Of a stretch of 64,000 bases of DNA, positions 33,236-52,617 are shown one piece after another. The DNA is from Cordia subcordata. Its lineage: Eukaryota; Streptophyta; Magnoliopsida; Boraginales; Cordiaceae. The notes under the pieces were generated by a model. It saw only the letters and a program-made list of their open reading frames with translations. It was not told the DNA's origin and did not search any database. Numbering within the stretch: the first letter of the stretch is position 1; each line of letters begins with the position of its first letter. Both the position numbers and the translations under genes were made by a program. The stretch covers positions 18,595,001 through 18,659,000 of the forward strand of contig JAPTOF010000007.1 in the NCBI GenBank assembly GCA_028554755.1, written 5' to 3'.

Positions 33236-33834
33236 CGTTATCAGCACGAGTCTCTGCTGACGGAGAGTTCTGCAAATTATTAAAAGGTACACAATCTTAC
33301 AAAAATTTCGGTAACAATTCTTATTTTATTTTTTGCATTACATCATATCTATAATATAAAGTTTTTTTTTACTATCCTATTTATTTTACATTGTATTTAT
33401 TCTAGAAATAAAATTTACGTTATATTATTTCTTTTAGAGTATATTATTGCAATATTTTCTCTTCAATAAAATAATAATGATAAAATAAAATAATAACAAA
33501 TACTGTAATTTTTTTGAAGACCTAATTACCGTGACTTTAAGGACATGATCACCTTGACTTTTGGATATGTGATTATGATGACTTAATTAAAAATAATGAT
33601 GACTTCTAAGGACATAAACACTAATATACTTATATAACGATTAACTGTAATAATTATACAACATGTTATTTAAAATTGACATCTTATATTATATTATGTC
33701 ATGCTTATAAGTTTCACATGCCATATTTGTAATTTATTTCTACATGATTATATTTATTGATTTACAAGTTACGTCAGATAAATATATTATTATTTCACTT
33801 ACTAATTTATTTTTTGAAATATGCTAGATTTATA

Positions 33835-34104
33835 ATGTCAAATCTCACGAAGCTTGAATTTGTGGCCCTTGATATTTCTGGAAACAATTATTTATTATGG
33901 ATCCTAGATGCCGAAATACATCTCAATGCCAAGGACCTTGGAGAAACAATTAAAGAAGGAAATAGCACATCTTTACAGGATCGCGCTAAAGCATTGATAT
34001 TCCTTCGTCATCATCTCCATGGAGGGTTTAAAGCTGAATATCTTACGATAAAGGATCCACAAATCCTTTGGCAAAATTTGAAGAAAATATTTGATCACAG
34101 GTAG
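33835..34104 (+). pseudogene. Truncated Copia Gag (UBN2 type)
   Basis: The frame from ATG 33835 reads MSNLTKLEFVALDISGNNYL and continues with AEIHLNAKDLGETIKEGN and RAKALIFLRHHLHGG, a typical plant Copia Gag N-terminus. It stops after LKKIFDHR at 34104, where a normal Gag continues for over 150 residues. Zinc knuckle, protease, integrase and reverse transcriptase are all missing downstream, where hAT-derived sequence begins. The upstream LTR and primer site are in the right place, so this is the 5' stump of a Copia element. Confidence 0.8.
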
Positions 34105-34164
34105 GAAGATTCGAAGGCTTGGAATGCTAGCAAAAGCAGATGGCCCTTACTACACTAAGCCCTA

Positions 34165-35065
34165 CAAGAGTAAATCCAGAATTTATAATTTGGGGTGGTA
34201 GAAAAGTATTTATGCTAAACAGGGATGAAACTATGTATAGTGTGGGAGGGGCCCTGGCCCCCCTCCCTCCCCAACCCCACCCAATTTTTTTTCCCCCTTA
34301 CGAAACAAATTTGTATTATGAAAAACTAATGCACATTGCAAAAGAAAAAAGAAAAAAAAAGCTTCCAACAAAAAGAAAAGGGACACGTAAATGATAAGAA
34401 CATATAAATGGTAACCTTTTATTTAGATTGGAAATTTAATTTAATAAATGGTAATTTAATTTTTTTAAATTGATATCTTTACAAATTACAATTAACCTTA
34501 TGTATTCTTTTTTTTTTCAAATTAATTTGATGATATTTGTCAATTGGTACACAAATTCTATCATGCGGATTTTGCTAAATATGATATGGTGCAATTAAGG
34601 GTCCAATTTGAACATTTTGATCATATGCAAGAACTTTCTAATTTTAAAGAATTGTCAATGATCTCTAATTTTTGTCAATAGTTGGTGAAAACCAAAAAGG
34701 CCGAATTTATTCTCTTGTGTACAAAGTAGCGACTCTTCTTCTTACTCTTTCAATTTCTATAGCTATTACCGAGCAGTCATTTTTTACAACGAACATAATT
34801 AAAATTAAGCTCCACAACAAGATTGAAGAGGGACTTCTCTTTGATTGATTGCTACTATATATCAAAAAAAAAAATTACTGAAACATTTGCGGTAGATTCA
34901 CTTATAGATGATTTTTGTGACTTGAAAGAATGACGTGCTCTATTGTGAAAGGTTACAAGTAATTTGAGACTATTTTAGTAATAAATATGTAATCTTTGCA
35001 CTTTTTTAAATTTTATATTATTTATGTTTGGCCCCCTCAATATTTTATCCTGTGTCCGTCCCTTA
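34165..35065 (+). mobile_element. Decayed hAT element with transposase remnant
   Basis: The right end CTGTGTCCGTCCCTTA and the left text AAATCCAGAATTTATAATTT resemble hAT ends seen widely in plants, although the left one is damaged. Inside, about 34540-34920 on the plus strand still reads the C-terminal hAT dimerisation region with stops: an LLLTLSISIAITEQSFF stretch (normally LPVATASVERAFS), then IKIKLHNKIEEG and ITETFAVDSLIDDF. The N-terminal zinc finger and most of the catalytic core are gone. Confidence 0.6.
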
Positions 35066-35145
35066 CGCCATTTTAGTGCAAACTCAGGACCTTCATTTCA
35101 AATAAAAGGTGCTTGCCCACTAAGCTACCTTAAAAATTATTACAC
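35050..35145 (-). mobile_element. tRNA-like/SINE-like fragment
   Basis: The minus strand reads TAGCTTAGTGGGCAAG (A-box-like) and then a degenerate B-box-like GAGTTTGCACTAAAATGG. It abuts the hAT right end. Short and weak. Confidence 0.3.
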
Positions 35146-35604
35146 ATTAAGGGATGCCGAAATATATATATACAAAATCTTTGACTTACAAAAATAAAAA
35201 ATAAATAAATAAAGTTAATAATTTAGTGGTGGCAGCCGCCACCGTGCACCACCATAGTGGGTCCACCCCCATATATATATGTGTGTGTGTGTGGAGAAAT
35301 TTGATAATGTGACTCATTAATAAGAATATATTTGCTCATAATATTATTATAAAAAAATTATTAATATAATTATAAAAAATTGATATGAATAATTCATATA
35401 TATGTTGGATCTCGTTTGTTGAGTTGTGTTGATTTATACTCCTAACTAACACCCCTTGATTATAATTTTTTGCTCTTCTAGAATATTCTTGGAGAACGTT
35501 TCCAACAAAAGAGTTACTTTGAATTAGTTTAAAATCTTATTTCAATTCAAGAGGGAAATTTTGATACGACAAAAGTACGGAGAGGGAGATGATTAAGAGC
35601 CTGT

Positions 35605-35830
35605 TTAGTTCATCTTTTAGATACTTAAAATTGTTTTTCTTGAGTTTGAAAGTAGAATCTAACCAGTTTGATTTAAAAGAGTTTATATATAAAAGTCAAA
35701 GTTTAAAAAAATTAGAAAATAAAAAGCTCTAAAGTTGAGCTTTTTCAAAAAAAAAAAATTTAAAAAACTATTTATAGAGCATGTCAGATTTTTCTTTTTT
35801 TATTATTCTTTTTTCCTAAAAACTACCACT
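35605..35830. mobile_element. AT-rich foldback-like repeat
   Basis: GAGCCTGTTTAGTTCATCTTTT opens an AT-rich block with AAAGCTCTAAAGTTGAGCTTTT inside. It is similar to the other GGGCCTGTTTGGATT elements, but the right end is not clear. Confidence 0.35.
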
Positions 35831-35879
35831 TTATATTTTTAAAAATCTAATATTGCATTCAAAATTATTACTACATACA

Positions 35880-36340
35880 CTTGGCTTACATAGAAAAATC
35901 TCAAGATTCCCATCTTATAAAGGTTTGGATTACTCCCTATATTAACCAATTGATTTTTTTTATAATGTAATCCCAATGATTCTTAACATGAGCTAGGCTT
36001 TTGGCTTAATTTTCACACTACATATATCTACCCATGTGTGACCCATTCAACTGGTTTCATCTCAGACATCTATTTGCGTAGTGGCTCATCCCTACAAGTA
36101 ATCCAACAAAGCTATATCTCATTTGTTCTGGATCCGACATCCATCTAAGTAATGTAAGCACTGTTTCAGGTCACATAACCATTTAAGTTCAATCTACTTG
36201 TCAAGTGGTGCAGATACTAATCCGAAACACACACAAGGAACTATTATAATATATACTTATCCTACATGAAAAAATATCAAGATTCAAGACCACCTTATAA
36301 AAGTATGAACTACTTATCATATTGACCAATTAATCTTATG
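35880..36340. repeat. Diverged direct repeats, ~370 bp apart
   Basis: CTTGGCTTACATAGAAAAATCTCAAGATT...ATATTAACCAATTGAT near 35880-35955 recurs as CTTATCCTACATGAAAAAATATCAAGATT...ATATTGACCAATTAAT near 36258-36335. The sequence between is GC-richer. It may be an old retroelement remnant. Confidence 0.45.
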
Positions 36341-36369
36341 ATGGAACCTCTTTTGCCTAAATCTTGCTT

Positions 36370-37080
36370 GAATTGGAACTTTTATAAGGAAAAAGATCAT
36401 ATAAAAATTACCTCCTCATCCTTCGCTTGGGATCTTATCTGATGCAAGCGTCCTGTTGACTGGAATCAAGTTATCTGGTCTAGTAAGTCAGTTCCTAAAC
36501 ACTCTTTTTGTGCTTTGCTTTCATGGTTAGATAGAAATCCCACTAAACATAGGCTTATTTCCTGGGGTATCTCGACTGATCCTCTCCGTACTTTTTGTTG
36601 TTGCTGTACTAAAACTAGAAATCACCTGTACTTCGATTGCAGCTTAGAATTCGGTTTAGACGTAGGATACCTATCCAGAAGATTTCGTAAATGAGATTGA
36701 TTAAAGGCCCCCATTGGTTCAACAACTGGAAGGGGATTTGCTGTTGGCTGATTAGCAGATGCACTGGTAATTTACTGTATGCTACTGCGATGAGGCTCTT
36801 CTTTGTAGCAGCTATTTTCCACATCTGAAGGGATAGAAATTCCTGACTCCATGATTGCTTTGCCCTCAGCGAAGATCACATCCTTTCCAACATTATTTTT
36901 TACATGAAAAACAAATTGTATATGGGTAGGAAGTATAAAAATTTTTCCTTGAGTGGGATGATTTGTAAAAATCTGAATCTTGACACTAGAATCTTAGTCT
37001 AGTGTTGCTCTGTTTGGTTGTAAATATTTTTGACGTAATGGAAATCACTTACTTGCGTAGCAAAAAAAAAATCATAAAAA
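36370..37080 (+). pseudogene. 5'-truncated LINE, reverse-transcriptase zinc-binding region
   Basis: With stops and frame changes the plus strand reads FAWDLI, NQVIWSSKSVPKHSFCALLSW, RNPTKHRLISWGISTDP, FCCCCTKTRNHLYFDCS, the zf-RVT domain found at the C-terminus of plant L1-type LINE ORF2 proteins. It ends in an A-rich tail at 37070-37080 (AAAAAAAAA). Reverse transcriptase itself is absent. Confidence 0.7.
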
Positions 37081-37653
37081 AATTATGAATTTCTATTAGT
37101 TGGATCCGAAAGGAAATGAAAGGAATTGGCAAACTTTATGTGTAAATTAACATTTATACTCTTTTCTTGTTTATGTATACTGTCCATCCAAGGTCAAAAT
37201 GATCACTGTACAAAATACAGATTCTCTCCCTTTATTCGACCCAATCTAGGAGAATTTAATTTTGGCGTTATAAAATAGTAATGCTTGTCCCTTTGTTTAT
37301 TCTTGCGAACCATATCCTTCTGACCAAATAGGAGAGGGATAAAATTTTCCAAGATAGCAAATGCACCACGAGGCTCTATAAAAAATCTTCTTAGATTTTA
37401 GATTAGAATACATATTACCTGGACAAGAGGACGTAATTTAGTAGTAGCATTTTTCACTTGAAACTTACAATTTTAGATATCAAATTTGAATCATCAATAA
37501 AAACAAGTAAGAAATCGTTATTGACCCTCTTTAGAAAAGAGGAAAAAAAAAAAAAAAAGGAAAGAGGAATACATATTGCATGCTGAACCACAAAACCCGT
37601 ATATGTTAGTAAACTCGGATTGCGGTCATGGCTTCTCGTCACTAGAATTCTTT

Positions 37654-37673
37654 GTGTGTGTGTGTGTGTGTGT
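37654..37673. repeat. (GT)n microsatellite
   Basis: Ten GT repeats. Confidence 0.9.
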
Positions 37674-37923
37674 GAAGAAATGCCATGATCAACGATTAGA
37701 TTAGTTTATAGTTTTTCTCGTGAACTTAATTGTCTAGCATGCTATCAAGTATATGCTGACAATTTATGATTTTGTTTGTATAAATAAATAGTTTATATGT
37801 TGTTTGTGTATTGTCACCTATATTGAAAATGTAAATCCTTATTATGAAAACTAGATATTGGAGGAACTTATATCATTGAATAAATCCCATTAATCATATG
37901 ACATATTCTCTCTTCTTTTCTGG

Positions 37924-38045
37924 CCTTTTTTTTTTCTTTAATCCCCACTCCCAATTCAAACCTCCTTTTCCCATGGGATTTGAACCTAAGACTTCACACC
38001 TGAGAGAAAATAGTCTCAATCACTTGAACTACTCTCTAATTCCTA
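37924..38045 (-). mobile_element. SINE-like element
   Basis: The minus strand carries TAGTTCAAGTGATTGAGAC (A box), then TTAGGTTCAAATCCCATGGG (B box), and ends in an A-tail (T-run at 37926-37935). It has the same layout as the copies at 26.1 and 62.6 kb. Confidence 0.55.
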
Positions 38046-38099
38046 TAACAGATTCTTTCTCTCCTTCTAATAGTTTATGCATTTATTTATTTCACCGTT

Positions 38100-40250
38100 A
38101 AACGAACATTTGTTATTAACCACAATATTTGATAAATTTTCAAAACCAAACCAATTGTGACTTACCTCAAGTCAGTGAAAATATTTAGAAAAACCCTCAT
38201 TTAAAATTTAATAAATAATGCAAAATATGACACTGAGTCATTCTTGTTTACTCAATGAATCGCATTCTCGAGGAACTTGCATGTAACGGGTCATTTGCCA
38301 TATAAGACACTCAAATCAGGCCCAACTTTTCAAGCCCAAACAACCTCTCATAATAAAAGTCCTGGAGAATTTGTGAAAGCCACTTCTTATATTTATATTT
38401 TAAAATTGCATATATCATTTAAAATCTTAAAATTGTCTTGTAATAATCCAAAATCTATTTCCATTGGGCTTCAATGTTATAAATATTTAAAATAATCTCT
38501 ACAATTATTGTCTATACATCTTGAAAACTAGTCATATGACCATATACGTTCTATTATTTTGGAATTAAACTAAAAATCAAAAAATTTTCATATCAAGCTT
38601 TTTTTTTTTTTGGTTATTTTACAAGTTATGCAAGTCGTTGGAAGAAAGGAACAGCTTTGGTAGGCTTTTGCGAGACGTCATATGATGTCATATTACCTTG
38701 AATCATACTTGAGGATTACACATGAAAATTTTTTTTCCTTTCATACAAGGACAATGATCACATGACACCATGACCATAGTTACGAGAGGATTTAAATTCT
38801 AAAAATTTGTGATATGGGCTATATGGCCAAGTAAAATACAATAAATTAATTGAATATTATTACCCAATCCTGTTCCAAGCAAATAATTTACTTGAGAACT
38901 GTAAATAGATGCAAATCAACATAGAAGAGATTGCAGAAAAGACTCTCCCATAGAAGAATTTGTACACTAATGGTGGTAAATTTTAGAAGAAATAGAATAA
39001 AACCCATACAATGTATGGGAGAAATGATTATTTTTAATATTTCTTTTACTATTGATAGCTAAATTTTTTACCGTCTATAATAAGATAAAATATAAATATA
39101 TTTTGTAAAAATTTAATTATTAATAAGTTTTGACACTTATATTTTTATACAAATATATAATAATTGAATAAATTATTTAATTAGGAAAGCATAATAAGAA
39201 ACAGTATAATGCTAGAAAAGAAAATTAATAAAATATGAATGATATATATTGGAGTTTAACTCATTTTGAAAAAAAATAATAGAATTATGATATGAGGCAC
39301 TCAAAGATAAAAATGGAATGTGTAGAATTTTATAGTTTTGTGAAGATAAAATATAAATATATTTTGTAAATTTAATTTTTGATAAGGTTTCCAATAGTAA
39401 TCATATTTATGTGCACAAAAAATATATGGAAGGGCATAAAAACAGTGTTAGTAGATTTTTTTTTGTGCACATATTATTTTAGTAATATAATAAAACAATA
39501 TTGCATGATATATATGTGATGATCAAAAGCAAAGAGATATAAAAACAATGCCACATGACAAAATGTAGTGCATCTAATTTTTAGAGGGAGAGCATTGTGG
39601 TGCCTTTAGTTATTGTTTTAGTATATAGTATAGAAGTCCACGAGGATAATTCAAGAATTTCTTCTCTTGAACAACTATTTGATGGTTATTTCTCACATAA
39701 TTGCCATACTGAAATAGCTATAAAGTTTATAAACTATGACCAACAGCACTTATGGATGAGATAATGCTCGTCAAGTTGGCATGGAAGGTATTAATGATGA
39801 GGGAACATTATGATAGAGGTGTTCAAAAGAAAATATCTTAATAATGAATTACTAATGCATTCTCTCAAAAGCTATTGACTTTACCACCATTTATAAGGAT
39901 GTTAAAGTTATGGAAGTATCAAACGGACAGAAAGAAACAAGGAGACGGTTCAATTTTGTGTTGGATTGTTGTGTAAGGGGAAAGTGTCTTCTTAAAGAAG
40001 CCTTTTAAGTTGTAAAAGTGTCTTTTTGAAGAAGCCTTTCAAGTTGTATTAGGTGTTGAGCTTAAGAAAATAGTAGGGTACTATGTTTGGAGGATAGATC
40101 TAAATAATATTAACCCTATTTTTGGCTATTCTTCAAGGGTGAGGTTGATTTGTATAGATTTCTTTCAAGGAAAGATGGCATAAATGACTTGGTGCTCCAA
40201 AAAGGAAAAAGAAATAAAAGGGGGAAGGGGACGGTTACTGAATGGAGTAC
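38100..40250. other. Intergenic DNA without a recognised gene
   Basis: Mostly AT-rich. The word AAAATATAAATATATTTTGTAAA occurs twice (about 39087 and 39350). At about 39970-40048 a ~50-bp unit with AAGTGTCTT...GAAGCCTTT(T/C)AAGTTGTA is duplicated. Confidence 0.4.
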
Positions 40251-40256
40251 TTTTTA

Positions 40257-40399
40257 CTATAATGCTAGGATAGACAAGGAGTTAGTAAAATGAATGTGTC
40301 TTGTAAGACTTCGACCTTACAACACAATATTTTTGCTATAATGCTAGGATAGATAAAGAGTTAGTGAAATAAACATGTCTTGTAAAACTTCGACTTTAC
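40257..40399. repeat. 79-bp period tandem duplication
   Basis: CTATAATGCTAGGATAGA(C/T)AA and CTTGTAA(G/A)ACTTCGAC(C/T)TTAC appear in both copies (40257-40320 and 40336-40399). Nearly all the differences are transitions. Confidence 0.75.
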
Positions 40400-40840
40400 G
40401 CCAGACAAGTTTGATAGCGGACTCAATAGTTATTTATGCAAAAGAGATTAACGACACATTGACTAAAATTTGGAGACAAGTGCACGTTTGTTGAAATTGG
40501 ATAGGAATTAAGCCGAGGTTATAAGCTTGACATAAATGGTTGCGCTAAGAGAAATTCGAGAATTCCTGGTACAAAGGGTTTGCCAATGGATGAAGCCGAG
40601 TAGTAGATAAACGGAGAAATCACGTAACTTCGTTTTTTACCCAAAAAAAGAACAAGAAATATTATGACTAATTATGTCATTTTTGCGATGTTAAGGACCA
40701 AATTACAAATCGAGTAAACATTAGGGACGTGAAGTTAAAATTTCCCTAAAATATCACACGTCCCTCCTTGCTCTCGGGAGGCTCTCGCATCTTATCCCGC
40801 GAAACAAAAACAAGAAGATCATCAGTTCCCCGTAACAGCG

Positions 40841-49792
<8,952 letters not shown>

Positions 49793-50860
49793 TAGAACTT
49801 CTGCTGGCCTCTTACTGTTTAGCTCTTGTGGTTCACTTGGTGTGTAAAGAAGGCCCCATTAAGCTAAGGTCTGTGAATGCTGATACTTTCTTTTGTTTAC
49901 CTGTTCCCAAATAAGTTGGTGTCATGAACAACTCTTGGAAGTTGGAAACTCTTACTCCGTTGCTGCCCCTCTAGTTTTTCCTTCCCTCTCCCCCTACCCC
50001 TCCTCCCTCCTTGTTTCTTTCTCTTTTCCCTTTATGTGGTGATGTGCTGTACACTAAGAAGTTATTAATGAAAAGGACTTGCATTTGCAGGTTTTACCTG
50101 TGGCTAGAGTTTGAAGTACAAAACTGCTTTAGCGTGGCTTGTTTGTAAGTCTGTGATCTACACCTGTAGTTCTTTCTAGCAATTAGCCTTTGTGTTGCTG
50201 TTGGACTGGTCCAGTGCCCATATTGTAACTCATCAAAATTTGTAAATGAAGCTAAAACTATGTTTCTTTCCCTTATCTTTTTCTTTTCAGAATGTAATTA
50301 TAATGCTGAACAATGGAAATCGGAGAATTGAAACTTGCTGAACTTTGCTATGGCCATTTGCTTAAAACCACTGAGAAATGCTAGTCAGATATTTGTCGTA
50401 GCAAATTTGGAAGCAAGTTCTAATTGATCTCAATCTAGTATTCTAAAAGAAGAGGAAGATGTGACCAAAGAAAACTATTCAAATAAGCACACGATTAATC
50501 TCAAAAAGTCTTTGCATATGGTGAGTGACAATGACTTGCTTATGCTGCCATGAGTGCGATGAAAGCGCAATGTGATGCAGGATGCTGGAACTTATATATC
50601 AAGAGTTGTCGTTTTGATGGCAGCTTCTATATTATCATTGACTTCAGGTTTCTGTGTTTCATCACTATGTGGTTAGTTATCGTATGATCATATTTAGTCT
50701 AAAGTAGGAGGTTTATGCCCTTTTGAGACTCGGCAGGTTGAACAGATTGTTTTGTGTTTATGTTATTTGCTTGGAAAATTGTGACAATTTGTTAAGTTGA
50801 TCCTTACACATTACATTCTGCATGAACTATTGGACACATGGTTGCCTTGCCTCGGTAAGG
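49793..50860 (+). other. Helicase 3'UTR and convergent intergenic DNA
   Basis: The 3'UTR probably ends between about 50060 and 50260, where ATTAATGAAAAG and TGTAAATGAAGC words occur. No other gene is seen. Confidence 0.4.
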
Positions 50861-50904
50861 TTTCTAATGGTCTGTCCTTTCTAACCCTTACATATTTTGT
50901 GGCA

Positions 50905-51365
50905 TTCATTTTCCGGGGTCCGTTTTGGGTAAACTTTTGGAACTCGGCTATGGGTCTTTTCTCGAGATGGAATGGTTTTTTTTCTTTTTCTTTTTAATTT
51001 ATCATGATCGTGAATGATGGAATCGTTACATGTGGTATGTGTCAGCCTCGTCAGGCCCTATTCTTTTGGGTTTCTGTTTGGGTAAAATTTTGGAACCCGG
51101 GTGTGGGTTTTTTTTGGAGATGGAATAGGTTTTTTTTTTTTTTTTTTTTTTAATTTACCATGATCATGAATGTTGGTGTCACTACACAGCAGGTGTCAGC
51201 CTTGTCAGCCCCCGTTTTTTCGTGTTTCTATTTGGGTAAAATTTTGGAACTCAGGTGTGGGTTCTTTCTCGACATGGAATGGTCTTTTTCTTTTTCTTTT
51301 TAACTTACCGTGATCGTGAATGATGGAATCATTACGCTTATTATGTGTCGGCCTCGTTTGTCCCT
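50905..51365. repeat. Three ~150-bp tandem repeats
   Basis: Each unit has TTGGGTAAA(A/C)TTTTGGAAC, GGGT(C/T)TTT, GGAATGG or GGAATAGG before a T-run, then TGATC(G/A)TGAAT and a GTGTC(A/G)GCCT(C/T)GT end. Units start at about 50905, 51060 and 51210. The middle one has a T-run of more than 20. Confidence 0.8.
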
Positions 51366-52617
51366 GTTTTTGTAAGATTTTAACAGTAACAAACAGCGTA
51401 GAGATCCGTTAGTATCACCAAATATGCTAGTGGCAGATTTATGTGGTCGCGACAACCCCAAAAACTAAGTTTACGAATATTTTTTTAATTGAAAAGTTAA
51501 TTAGTCCTTGTTAATTTATTAAGTTTTGTTTTCAGATTCATTCAACCCCTACAAAATTCTTACCAGTGACAGGTTCTAAGTCCACCTCTCTGCGTATGCG
51601 GTGACCAGTAAACGAGGCTTAGGTGGACTTGTTAAGCATGGCTCGCTCTGATGTCATCCCATTCAAATAAACGAGAATTCTTTTACTACCATATGGTGTT
51701 ATAATCAAAATCTGATTCTAATTCACAGTCAAATCATTTCATTGTAATTTTGATTTCATATTCGGTGTGAGCATTCAAGTGTTGAGATGACCTTTCTTTA
51801 GTACAAGAGGATTGAAAATAACGTACATATAGTACTCTTAAAAGATAAAAATTCTTGAGGATCACTGCAAGAACTTCTCATTTTTGAAGTTGTTGTTAAA
51901 GAATATGATGCTGATCATATAGCGACTCTGGTTCGCTCGCCAAGAATAAGAATGTAATATAATATTACAAGTAAGCGCTAAAGAGGGGGTGGCATCTCTC
52001 CTAAAAGAAAGAATCCGACACCCCTTTTTCGTATGCACGGAAGAAGTAGAATCCATGAAATGAAAGCTATCCTGCCTTCTTTCTTTGCTCTTATATCAAT
52101 GTTCATAACCACCAAATGCTGCTCACAATGTAAATGATCCATTAAGTAGAGAAAAGAAAAATCAATAATCACAAACTAGGAGATGGTTTGCAAGTTGCAA
52201 GGCAACTCTATCAATAAACATGTACAGCACCAGTCCCTATCTAATCTGGAAGAGCCATGCACTTTGTAAACAATTAAAATCTATCCTTGGCTAATACACG
52301 TGTGTTTCACCTCTGAATTTCATACTGAAAAGTGACATTGTTTCTTTTGGTTTGAGAATTTTCCTTCTCAGACCTGTTGGCCATCCACTACCCCATCTTA
52401 ATATACAAGAAATTAAGACAACTAACTTTGATCAACATCGCTATGCTGCCGTCTAAGCAGTCACGACAGAAGCAAGAGAGAAACGTGGTCAGAAGGGTGT
52501 CGCGACTAGCGCGACATCTCAACTATCTTGGTTAAGAAGGAAAAAGTACTGCAGCAGCAGGAAAGAAAGAAAACCATGCACACTCGAGAAGACAAGAAAC
52601 TAACACTACTTGATAAC

